Shown here piece after piece: positions 26,052 through 34,016 of a DNA stretch of 64,000 bases (positions are counted from its first letter, which is position 1; every line of letters starts with the position of its first letter). The stretch is taken from NCBI RefSeq assembly GCF_011390835.1, contig NZ_JAABRQ010000003.1, positions 1 through 64,000 on the forward strand, given 5' to 3'. Position numbers and translations under genes: made by a program. The notes below the pieces were generated by a model, which was not told the DNA's origin, did not search any database, and saw only the letters and a program-made list of their open reading frames with translations. The DNA is from Hydrogenophaga sp. Its GTDB lineage: Bacteria > Pseudomonadota > Gammaproteobacteria > Burkholderiales > Burkholderiaceae_C.

Positions 26052-27479
26052 CTACTCTGCCTTGGTATCGGCGTCCAGAAAGGCGTTCACCTGATGCGCG
26101 AGTTCGATACCCAGCGCTTCGCGTCGTCGGCTGTGGTTGCGGGATTGGCCGGACCGATGCTCCCACTCCGGGTGGGCGCGGGCCTGCTGTAGTGGCTCCA
26201 GCAACCGCAGCAGCGCTTTTCGGTAGGCGCTCGATGGGGCCAGTCGCAGCTCGATGGTGTCTTGCGCCGCATGCCCGCGCGCCTGCAACACCTGGCACAG
26301 GTGGGTCAGGTGGTCAGCCAGCAGCACGAGCACGCTGTTGTCCAGCGTCAGCTCCTCAATGCCCATGATCTTGTTTCTCAGCATGCGCGGTGCTTGCCCC
26401 CAGCCCTGGCTGACGGCGCCGCCGATGGCCGCGCCCAGCGCCGTGGCCGCGCCCAGCGACATACCCGCCAGCGCGATGTCGAGCGCAAAGCCCACGGCCG
26501 CGCCTGCCGCCGCGCCGCGGCCCAGCAAGCGCCCGACTGTGGCCAGCGTCTCCGGGTTGAACAGGTCCGAGGCCCAGCGGTCGCTGGTCCAGGGCACGAC
26601 TTCCAGGCTGGCATCGTCGCGCTCGAAGCCGTGCATCTGCAGCAGGTCGTGCACGCAGCGGCGAACGCTGTCCACCAGCTCAGCGCGAAACGCATTCACC
26701 AGGGCTTCTTTCGCCCTCGCATCGGCCAGGATCTCGGGTGAGACCTCGCGACGCATCGAGGCCGCCGAAATCAGCGTGTCGGCCACGCGCTGCGCACAGG
26801 CGACGCGGCGCTCGGCGGCCTGGCGATCCAGGTCAAGCAGTACGGTCTGGAGCGTGGCTTTGTGCTGGCGCATGAGCACGCTAAGGTCTTCGTAGAGTTG
26901 GCGCTCTGCGCCCACAAAGGGTGCGACCGCGTCGAACAGCACGGCGGCGTGCAGGCCGTAGGCGGCCAGCACCTCGCGCCATTCGGGCTCTCGGCTGTGC
27001 TTGCTGCGCACGAAGTTGAGCACCGGCATGATGGGTCGGGCACAGGTGTTAAGCACCTCGATCTCGCTGCGGTACTTGGGCAGCAAAGGCTCGCGGCAGT
27101 CGATCACGTAAATAGCCGCATCCGACGCCAGCATCTGGCGCAGCACCTTGGCCTCCTGCTCGAACACGCCGCGCGCCTCCGGTCCTTCGAGCAAGGCGCG
27201 CACCCGCTCGGGTGGCGAGAGCGCCTCGGGCATCTGCTTCAAGTGGTACTGAAGCGCGACCGAGTCCTCCAGGCCGGGTGTGTCGAAATAGCGCAGCAAC
27301 GTCTGGCCGTCGATGTCCAGATCGATGGCTTCCACATGCCGGGTGGTTCCGGGCCGGTCGGAAACCTGGCCAAATCGCACCTGGCGCGTCAGCGTGCGCA
27401 GCAGCGAAGTCTTGCCCGCGTTGGTGTGGCCCACCACGGCGATGTCGATTGGGCCACCCGTTTTTTTACGTTCAGCCAC
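26052..27479 (-). CDS. DUF3482 family GTPase
   Basis: A 475-residue protein with an N-terminal Era/Ras-like GTPase domain: P-loop GHTNAGKTSLLR (about residues 17-28), a G2 threonine in RPGTTRHVE, and DTPGLEDS as G3. The G4 position is not the normal NKxD; the segment reads PVLNFVRSKHS. The C-terminal half (DUF3482) has a Gly/Ala-rich hydrophobic region (AAGAAVGFALDIALAGMSLG) that could contact the membrane. Its start overlaps the end of the DUF2868 gene by 8 bp, so the two products probably act together. The function is unknown. Confidence 0.9.
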   Translation of the reverse strand: MAERKKTGGPIDIAVVGHTNAGKTSLLRTLTRQVRFGQVSDRPGTTRHVEAIDLDIDGQTLLRYFDTPGLEDSVALQYHLKQMPEALSPPERVRALLEGPEARGVFEQEAKVLRQMLASDAAIYVIDCREPLLPKYRSEIEVLNTCARPIMPVLNFVRSKHSREPEWREVLAAYGLHAAVLFDAVAPFVGAERQLYEDLSVLMRQHKATLQTVLLDLDRQAAERRVACAQRVADTLISAASMRREVSPEILADARAKEALVNAFRAELVDSVRRCVHDLLQMHGFERDDASLEVVPWTSDRWASDLFNPETLATVGRLLGRGAAAGAAVGFALDIALAGMSLGAATALGAAIGGAVSQGWGQAPRMLRNKIMGIEELTLDNSVLVLLADHLTHLCQVLQARGHAAQDTIELRLAPSSAYRKALLRLLEPLQQARAHPEWEHRSGQSRNHSRRREALGIELAHQVNAFLDADTKAE

Positions 27480-28914
27480 GGCGCTGCTCCATCCATTGCT
27501 TCGCTTCGGCGTCGGTGGCGCAGAAGCTTACCTCCTGCAGATCTCTTTCCGATAGCCAATCGGCCCAACGTTGCGGCTTGTTGGTGCCGGTCGCAGACTC
27601 GTCGCTCAGCGGCAGCAGCGCGCAGTCGACCGCCTCGCTGCAGACCTGGCGCAGAAAACGCTCGGCACCCCGGTCTGGACTGGCTGCAGCGGAGCAAGCG
27701 ATCAGGGTGCGCGCGCCGGGCGAAGCGGCCAGTGCCGTCAGCAAACCTAGGCGCTCGCTCATGGTACCGGTGATGATGTGCACCTGATCGGCCAGCGAGG
27801 CCAGTGCGTCCGGTGGCCAGCGTAGGCCATCGGGCAACTCGAAGCCGATCAGCACCACTGGCGCGGCCTGGCCAGAAACATGCGGACGGAACAGCGGCGC
27901 GCTGGCCCGCGGCCCGGCGTGTTCGGCATCTACCACCGAGGCTGACGCCATCGAGGCGAAGCGCGTGGCAAGCTGGCGGAAATAGGGCTCTCGCGTGTCC
28001 AGCGACAGGCGGTGGGCGCGCCGCTGCCACACTGCGGCACAGACGACCAGCGCGAGCAGACGCGGCAGCAAGCCATACAGCAAGGCGCTTGCCAGCAGCC
28101 ACCAGGCGATCGCCTGCGAATCGGCTGAGCTCGGCGCGGCGTGCACCACCGCCTGCGCCGGCACCCCGAAGCCCAGCATGCGCGGCAGCCAGCTGGTGAG
28201 ACGCAGAAATTCGTCAAAGAACGCCGGGCTCAGGATGGTGGTTTCCCAGGTCAGCTGGTAAGCCTGAAACGAAAACAGCGTCAGCAGCGTGACCAGCGCA
28301 AGGGCAAACGCCAGCGCCCACAGCCCATGGCTGATCGCGCCAAACACCCACAGCGACAGCCGCTGCTGACGCAGCACGGCGTTGGCGCCGCGCAGCAAGG
28401 TGAGCGAGTGCGGCCCGTGCAGCCAGGGCATGCGGGCCGCCAGCGACAGCATCAACTGGCCCAGTGACCAGGGTGCCGTGCCTTGGCCGGAGAGCGCCGA
28501 GGCCAGCGCCCACAACAGCCAGATCAGCAGCGCCAGCACCGGCACACCCAGCATGGCCACAAAAGCCAGCGCGGCGTTCAGCGTCTGCCCGCTGCCCAGC
28601 GCGCGGGTGAGCAGGCCACCCGCCAGCAGGTAGGCCAGCAGCACCAGCAGGCTCGCTGCGATCCACAACCCGGTCTTCAAGCGCGCCCAGTCCTCCAGCA
28701 GGCCCAGGCGACGCCCGAGCAGTCGGGCGCGCTCGAGGATGCGGTCCTGTTCGGTGTGCTGGCGCGCATGGGCCAGCGTCATCTCGCCGGCGTCGTCGAG
28801 CGCGCCCGCCTCCTCCATCAGCCGCAGCGTGTGGGCCAGGGTGGCATCGCGGAACGTGGCGGGCGAAGGTGGCGAGGATGGCTGGCTGATGGTGGCTCTC
28901 CGCATCCTGAACAA
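27472..28914 (-). CDS. DUF2868 family membrane protein
   Basis: A 480-residue protein with about four helices (residues about 85-150 and 195-300) separated by cytoplasmic parts, and a C-terminal soluble domain. It matches DUF2868, which is almost always encoded just before a DUF3482 GTPase. A helical N-terminal region contains ARQHTEQDRILERARLLGR. I infer that it tethers or regulates the GTPase at the inner membrane. A long inverted repeat lies 27 bp upstream of its start. Confidence 0.88.
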   Translation of the reverse strand: MFRMRRATISQPSSPPSPATFRDATLAHTLRLMEEAGALDDAGEMTLAHARQHTEQDRILERARLLGRRLGLLEDWARLKTGLWIAASLLVLLAYLLAGGLLTRALGSGQTLNAALAFVAMLGVPVLALLIWLLWALASALSGQGTAPWSLGQLMLSLAARMPWLHGPHSLTLLRGANAVLRQQRLSLWVFGAISHGLWALAFALALVTLLTLFSFQAYQLTWETTILSPAFFDEFLRLTSWLPRMLGFGVPAQAVVHAAPSSADSQAIAWWLLASALLYGLLPRLLALVVCAAVWQRRAHRLSLDTREPYFRQLATRFASMASASVVDAEHAGPRASAPLFRPHVSGQAAPVVLIGFELPDGLRWPPDALASLADQVHIITGTMSERLGLLTALAASPGARTLIACSAAASPDRGAERFLRQVCSEAVDCALLPLSDESATGTNKPQRWADWLSERDLQEVSFCATDAEAKQWMEQRRG

Positions 28915-28940
28915 GGTGCCAGGGCGGTGGGTTGGGGAAG

Positions 28941-28964
28941 GCGCCTGACTTGCGTCAGGGGCGC
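28941..28964. repeat. Inverted repeat upstream of the DUF2868 gene
   Basis: The core CCTGAC-TTGC-GTCAGG is a perfect 6+4+6 palindrome. The pairing extends outward with one bulge (GCG ... GCGC). It lies between the stop of the outer-membrane barrel gene and the start of the DUF2868 gene, both on the minus strand. It could be an operator for DUF2868 or a hairpin at the end of the preceding transcript; no T-run follows. Confidence 0.6.
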
Positions 28965-29011
28965 AAGGCCTATGCTACCCGGGGGGCCGGCGCCCAATGA
29001 AACACCGCGCC

Positions 29012-30697
29012 TCAGAAGCTCTTCTTTGTTTTGACGAGCAATTGCACACTGCTGATGCCCGGGTCGCGGTTCAGCGGCAGCGCCACGTCGATGTGCACCA
29101 CGTTGCTGGAGGCCGAACGCACGCTGACGATGCGCAGGCCAAAGCCCACGTCGCTGAGCCAGCCTGGGTTGACCGCGTTGGCACTGGTGCCACCCCAGGC
29201 CCGGCCCACGTCGAAAAATGCCGCACCGCCAATGCGGAACAGACGCCAGAGGTAGACGTCGGTGTAAAAACGCTGCTCGACCGTGAAGAGCATGCGCCGC
29301 GCGCCACTCTGGTAGCGCAGCGGGTAGCCGCGCAGGCCGTTGTCGCCCCCGAGCACCAGGCTGTCGATCGGACCTGCCTGCGTGATCCAGTCACCCGCGG
29401 CCGCAGCGTAAAACAGGCGCCGCTCGCTCTGGGGCAGGTAGTACTGGGCCGCTGCGCTGAGGTAATGGCCGCCCGAGCCCGAGAGCTCCCCGCTCAGCGC
29501 GGCGCGGGCGATCAGCGAGTGGTCGGGCAACGGCTCGAAGCCCTTGCTGACCGAGGCCGAATAGAACGCTACGTTGCGGCTGGAACCCAGCGCCTTGGAC
29601 GCCCAGTTGATCTGCACCGATGCGTTAATCCCCACGGCAAAAAACTCGGGTTGACCCACCAGATTGCGGTTGACCTCGCGGTCGAAGCGGTCCTCGATCA
29701 AGTCGTAGCGGTAGTAGGGCCCCACCTGCTTGTCGTCACCGGGCAGAGAAGCAGGCGCGACCAGTCCGGGCTCGGCTGCATAGCGCACCTGATTCGAACT
29801 CAGCCCCAGGGTATGCCGCCGCACCCAGCCATCCACCAGACCGGCCGACCTACCACCGAAGATCCGGGCCTGCGACTGCTTGACTCGGTACTGGCTGGCA
29901 ACCACCCCGCTGCTGTAGACCGCATCGATGCGTTCGTCGCTGGAGACCGCGACCCCGGCAGTCCAACGGCTGTCCAGCGCGTAAAACGGTCGCACGACCG
30001 ATACTGCACTGGCCTTGCCGTCGCTGCTGCTGGCGTGTCTCAGGGCCACCGCCGCCCAGGTGCCCAATGCCCGGTCGTTCGCGTACTCGACGCTGCTGCT
30101 GGAGCGGTCGATGTCGTTGGTGCGCTTGAGGCTGAGCCGTGTGCCGGTGCCGAACAGGTTTTCGTCGCTGAACTCCACATTGCTGAAGTTGGCGCCACCG
30201 CTGCGCCCTACCCCGGCGCCGACGTTGAGCGACCAGGTGTCGCGCGTCACCACCTCGATGTCGACCAGTCCGTCGCGTACGGCTACCGGCCGCAGGCTGA
30301 CTTCATACAGATAACCGTTGCTGCGCAGCAGACGCTCGGTTTCCTCGATCGCGCGCACCGACACCGGGTCACCCGACTGGAACAGGATGGCGCGCCGGAT
30401 CACGCCTTCCCGTGTCTGGATGTGCAGCCGGTTGGCCAAGCGGAACAGCGCATAGTCTTCGGCCGGGTCGCTGGTGTCGAAGATGTCCTTCGGCATGACC
30501 CGGATCGTGCCGATCCGGGCACCAGCGGCCTCCAGCTCGGCAAAGCTGGGTAGCGCGCTGTCTGCCTGCTGCGCCGTTACCGGCCCTGCCAGCATCAGTG
30601 CACACAGGGCGACCCACCGGGTGACCTGGCGGCGCCAGGCTCGGGTCAGCGATGGCCTCCACGGTTCATTCAACAACAGGCGGCGATTGGGCGACAT
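29012..30697 (-). CDS. Omp85-family outer-membrane barrel protein with POTRA region
   Basis: A 561-residue protein. An N-terminal signal peptide (about residues 22-42, WVALCALMLAGPVTAQ) follows an unusually long basic lead (RRLLLNEPWRPSLTRAWRRQ). Next come POTRA-like segments and a C-terminal barrel with GGDNGLRGYPLRYQ, the Omp85 lid-lock motif (RGY), and a final strand ending KTKKSF. It is neither BamA nor TamA; its partner or substrate is unknown. The ATG at 30697 is preferred to the ORF-track start 16 codons upstream. It stands between DUF2868 and the ABC permease. Confidence 0.82.
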   Translation of the reverse strand: MSPNRRLLLNEPWRPSLTRAWRRQVTRWVALCALMLAGPVTAQQADSALPSFAELEAAGARIGTIRVMPKDIFDTSDPAEDYALFRLANRLHIQTREGVIRRAILFQSGDPVSVRAIEETERLLRSNGYLYEVSLRPVAVRDGLVDIEVVTRDTWSLNVGAGVGRSGGANFSNVEFSDENLFGTGTRLSLKRTNDIDRSSSSVEYANDRALGTWAAVALRHASSSDGKASAVSVVRPFYALDSRWTAGVAVSSDERIDAVYSSGVVASQYRVKQSQARIFGGRSAGLVDGWVRRHTLGLSSNQVRYAAEPGLVAPASLPGDDKQVGPYYRYDLIEDRFDREVNRNLVGQPEFFAVGINASVQINWASKALGSSRNVAFYSASVSKGFEPLPDHSLIARAALSGELSGSGGHYLSAAAQYYLPQSERRLFYAAAAGDWITQAGPIDSLVLGGDNGLRGYPLRYQSGARRMLFTVEQRFYTDVYLWRLFRIGGAAFFDVGRAWGGTSANAVNPGWLSDVGFGLRIVSVRSASSNVVHIDVALPLNRDPGISSVQLLVKTKKSF

Positions 30698-30748
30698 GTC
30701 GCCATGGTAGGCCAGCCGTGCGCGCCAGCCTGGATCAGCCTGCAAACT

Positions 30749-32362
30749 TCAGCGGCTGCGCAAGGTCCGGCTCAGCAGGATCACCGGCAACAGGCCCACC
30801 GCCACCAAGGCCAGCGCCGGCAGCGCCGCTTCGCCCAGCCGCTCGTCGCGGGCGAGCTGGTAGGTGACCACGGCCAGGGTGTCGCTGTTGAAGGGGCGCA
30901 ACACCAGGGTGGCTGGCAACTCCTTCATCACGTCCACAAACACCAGCAGCGCCGCAGCCAGCGTGGCGCGCTTGAGCAGCGGTGCGTGCACGCGCAGCGC
31001 CAGACCCGGACCGGTGGTGCCGAGCATGCGAGCCGAATCGTCCAGACTGGTCGGCATGCGGGCGTAACCCGCCTGCACCGACTGCAGCGCAACTGCCGTG
31101 AACCGCACCAGGTAGGCCCAGACGATGCCAAGCGCGGTGGCGGTGATCACGTAGCCCACCGTCGAGTCGGGCCAGGCGGTCTGCACCCAGCCCACCGGCA
31201 GCAGCAGACCGACCACGATCACCGCCCCCGGCACCGCATAACCCAGACTGGTGAGCTGGACCGCGATGCGCGTGGGCCAGCCGGGCCGGGTGCGCAAGGC
31301 AAAGGCCAGCGCCAGCGCCAGCGAGGTGGCCAGCACCGCACTCAGGCCCGCCAGCCAGATGCTGTTGCGAGACCACTGCACAAACGCGCCCCAGGGCAAT
31401 TCGTCCCAGCCTCCGATCAGCGGGCGCAACATGAAGAGCACCGGCAACACAAAACCGAACAGCACCGGCAGCGCGCAGACCAGCAGCGCCAGCGCCGCCG
31501 GCCTGCCCGCCAGGCGCACCGGTGTTGCCTCAGCACTGCTGCCGCGACCGGCGCGCAGGGTGGCAAAGCGCATGCGGCGTTGTGCACGATGCTCCAGCCA
31601 CATCAGCAACGCCACCGTGGCCAGCAGCATGGTGGCGAGCTGGGCCGCGGCCAGGCGGTTGTCCATCGCCAGCCAGGCCTTGTAGATGCCGGCGGTGAAA
31701 GTCTGGATGCCGAAGTAGCTCGCCACGCCATAGTCGGCCAGAGTTTCCATCAGCGCCAGCGCCACGCCGGCGGCCACGGCCGGGCGTGCCAGCGGCAGCG
31801 CCACCTCGCGGATACGGCGCGTCAGGGGCGCACCCAGCAGGCGCGCAGCCTCCATCAGCTGGGCTGCGCGCTCGGCCAGCGCGGTGCGCGCCAGCAGGTA
31901 GACATAAGGGTAGAGCGAAAAAGTGAACACCCAGACCGCGCCTGGCGTGTTGCGGATCTCCGGGAACACGCGCCCCTCCCAACCGAAGCTCTCGCGCAGG
32001 CCCACCTGCAGCGGCCCGCTGAACTGCAGGAAATCGGTGTAGGCATAGGCCACCACATAGGCCGGCATGGCCAACGGCAGCAACAGCGCCCATTCGAAGA
32101 TGCGCCGCCCCGGAAAGTCGAACAGGGTGACCGCACTGGCCGTGCCCATGCCCACCACCGCCACGCCCAGCGCCACGCTGACACACAGCAGCAACGACGT
32201 CAGGGCGTACTCGGGCAACACCGTCTGCGCCATCTGGCTCAGCACGTCGCGGCCCGCCGCGTCGAATTCCAGCCAGGACAGTCCGAGCGCCACCACCGGC
32301 AGGGTCAGCACGACCGCCAGCAGCAGCAGGGCAACGGGGGCCAACCAGCGCAGCATGGACAT
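30749..32362 (-). CDS. Fe(III)-type ABC transporter permease (FbpB/SfuB-like)
   Basis: A polytopic permease of about 537 residues, a fused double-domain type with about 12 helices. Two copies of the ABC permease EAA-loop are present: one near EAARLLGAPLTRRIREVALPL, the other near DSARMLGTTGPGLALRVHAPLL. This architecture is typical of ferric iron (Fbp/Sfu) importers. The track start at 32419 is a TTG inside a palindrome and gives a Pro-rich lead; the ATG at 32362 (MSMLRWLAPVA) fits better. It is divergent from its ATPase gene. No substrate-binding protein gene is present in the window. Confidence 0.88.
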   Translation of the reverse strand: MSMLRWLAPVALLLLAVVLTLPVVALGLSWLEFDAAGRDVLSQMAQTVLPEYALTSLLLCVSVALGVAVVGMGTASAVTLFDFPGRRIFEWALLLPLAMPAYVVAYAYTDFLQFSGPLQVGLRESFGWEGRVFPEIRNTPGAVWVFTFSLYPYVYLLARTALAERAAQLMEAARLLGAPLTRRIREVALPLARPAVAAGVALALMETLADYGVASYFGIQTFTAGIYKAWLAMDNRLAAAQLATMLLATVALLMWLEHRAQRRMRFATLRAGRGSSAEATPVRLAGRPAALALLVCALPVLFGFVLPVLFMLRPLIGGWDELPWGAFVQWSRNSIWLAGLSAVLATSLALALAFALRTRPGWPTRIAVQLTSLGYAVPGAVIVVGLLLPVGWVQTAWPDSTVGYVITATALGIVWAYLVRFTAVALQSVQAGYARMPTSLDDSARMLGTTGPGLALRVHAPLLKRATLAAALLVFVDVMKELPATLVLRPFNSDTLAVVTYQLARDERLGEAALPALALVAVGLLPVILLSRTLRSR

Positions 32363-32405
32363 CCAATCGGGAGAAGGCGGTGAAGGGGCGGGTGGCCGCA
32401 GGGAC

Positions 32406-32450
32406 TTGACGCGCGTCAATACAAATGAGAATTGTAGTTATCTACAATTC
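32406..32450. promoter_or_regulatory. Divergent operator region of the iron-type ABC transporter
   Basis: Two perfect palindromes lie side by side: TTGACGCGCGTCAA (32406-32419) and GAATTGTAG-TTAT-CTACAATTC (32429-32450). The stretch ATGAGAATTGTAGTTATC between them resembles a Fur box (about 12 of 19 consensus positions by eye, reading the minus strand). Each arm of the second palindrome contains TACAAT, a -10-like hexamer, one per direction. Iron-dependent control through Fur is plausible for this transporter. The first palindrome has a Crp/Fnr-family layout (TTGAC-N4-GTCAA). Confidence 0.55.
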
Positions 32451-32455
32451 AATTC

Positions 32456-33577
32456 ATGTTTCTCAACGTCTCACAGCTCAGCGTGCGCTACCCCGGACAG
32501 GCCGCGCCAGCGGTGGACGGCGTGTCGCTGGGTCTGCGCGCAGGCGACATCGGCGTGCTGATCGGGCCGTCGGGCTGCGGCAAGACCACCTTGCTGCGCG
32601 CGGTGGCCGGGCTAGAGCGAGCCAGCAGCGGCAGCATCCATCTGGGGGGTGAGCTCGTCAGCGATAACCAGCACCACACACCGGCTGAACGGCGCCGCAT
32701 CGGCATGGTGTTTCAGGATTACGCCCTGTTCCCCCACCTCGACGTGGGCCGTAACGTGGCCTTCGGCATCGACCGCCTGCCGCGCGGCGAGCGCGAGCAA
32801 CGCGTGGCCGAGGTGCTGGCCCTGGTCGGGCTAGATGGCCTGCAGGCGCGTTTTCCGCACGAGCTCTCGGGAGGTCAACAGCAGCGAGTGGCGTTGGCGC
32901 GTGCACTCGCGCCTCGCCCGCGCCTGCTGCTGCTAGACGAACCTTTTTCCAACCTTGATGTGGACCTGCGCGAACGCCTGGCGCACGAGGTGCGCGCCAT
33001 CCTCAAAGCGGCCGGCGCCACCGCCCTTTTCGTCACCCACGACCAACTCGAAGCCTTTGCCATTGGCGACCTGATTGGCGTCATGCACGAAGGCCACCTG
33101 CACCAGTGGGACGAGGCCTATGCGCTCTACCACCGGCCGGCCACCCGCTTTGTGGCCGAGTTCATCGGCCACGGCGTGTTCGCACCGGCGCAGATTCGGC
33201 AAGATGGTGAAGAGGTGTCGGTGCAGACGCCGCTGGGTGCTCTGCATGACATGGACGAGTGCCCCTTGCCTAGCGCCTACGAGGCAGGTCTGTGCGACGT
33301 GCTGCTGCGCGCCGACGACATCGTGCACGACGACCACGCACCAGTGAAGGCGCAGATCATCCGCAAGGCCTTTCGCGGTTCGGAGTTCCTCTACACACTG
33401 CGACTGGCCAGCGGCGAGGTGCTCATGACCCATGTACCTTCGCACCACAACCACGCGGTGGGCGAGTGGATCGGCATCCGCGCCGAGGTCGACCATGTGG
33501 TGACCTTTGCGCGTGGCGGCGGCGCGAGTTCGGCGCCGGTGCCGGGAGCCAGCAGGCCCATTCCCAAGGTCGCCTGA
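32456..33577 (+). CDS. Fe(III)-type ABC transporter ATP-binding protein (FbpC-like)
   Basis: A 373-residue ABC ATPase: Walker A GPSGCGKTT (about residue 38), Q-loop VFQDYALFPHL, signature LSGGQQQRVALARAL, Walker B LLLLDEPFSNLD and switch VTHDQLEA. A C-terminal TOBE-type regulatory domain follows (about residues 230-350), as in FbpC and PotA. It is divergent from the permease gene, so the transporter is split over two promoters. The ATG has no Shine-Dalgarno; TACAAT lies 7 bp ahead, so the mRNA may be leaderless. Confidence 0.9.
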   Translation: MFLNVSQLSVRYPGQAAPAVDGVSLGLRAGDIGVLIGPSGCGKTTLLRAVAGLERASSGSIHLGGELVSDNQHHTPAERRRIGMVFQDYALFPHLDVGRNVAFGIDRLPRGEREQRVAEVLALVGLDGLQARFPHELSGGQQQRVALARALAPRPRLLLLDEPFSNLDVDLRERLAHEVRAILKAAGATALFVTHDQLEAFAIGDLIGVMHEGHLHQWDEAYALYHRPATRFVAEFIGHGVFAPAQIRQDGEEVSVQTPLGALHDMDECPLPSAYEAGLCDVLLRADDIVHDDHAPVKAQIIRKAFRGSEFLYTLRLASGEVLMTHVPSHHNHAVGEWIGIRAEVDHVVTFARGGGASSAPVPGASRPIPKVA

Positions 33578-34016
33578 AGCAGCAGATCCCGCGCGCTCAG
33601 GCTCTCAGCCTTTCAACACCACCCAGGCCTGCATGCCGCCACCGGACCGCACGCTTAAGCCTGCGACGGTGACCGCAGTACCACTGCCAGATCCCTGCTC
33701 GCTTCCCTATGGGAAGGGCTACGAGCAACGCCAGCATTTCCAATCGCCTGCCGCCACGTCGGTTCAGGCACCCAATACCAGCGAGTCGCCCACCGTGAAC
33801 GCTGGCAGCACGGGCAATGCAGTCAACGCTTCCAGCGGCAGGGCCGCGGGCAGACGCAGTGGCTCAGTCGGCTCAGGCCGTGGTCGCTGAACAGGAAAAT
33901 CCTGCGGACAAGGCACACAGCTCCGACACGGTTCCTTACGCCGGGCCGGAGTTGGGCGAAAGCTCTTGTTCCGAGAGAGCCAAGGCAGATGGTGAGTGAG
34001 CCTGCTGCTCAGGTTG
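33578..34016. other. Orphan stretch between the ABC ATPase and copper receptor genes
   Basis: About 440 bp without a confident gene, between two convergent genes. On the minus strand one frame stays open from the end of the receptor gene to 33764 and ends LPAFTVGDSLVLGA. Another ends TVAGLSVRSGGGMQAWVVLKG near 33620. Neither has a good start codon or a recognisable family. The plus-strand ORFs at 33507 and 33817 are equally unconvincing. It may hold a decayed gene. A 6 bp hairpin CTTCCC-TAT-GGGAAG is present without a T-run. Confidence 0.5.

Noticed and set aside
33578-34016. Possible cobalamin riboswitch
   Set aside because: I looked for the B12-box and the conserved core on both strands and found only scattered partial words. 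The region is also downstream, not upstream, of the receptor gene.
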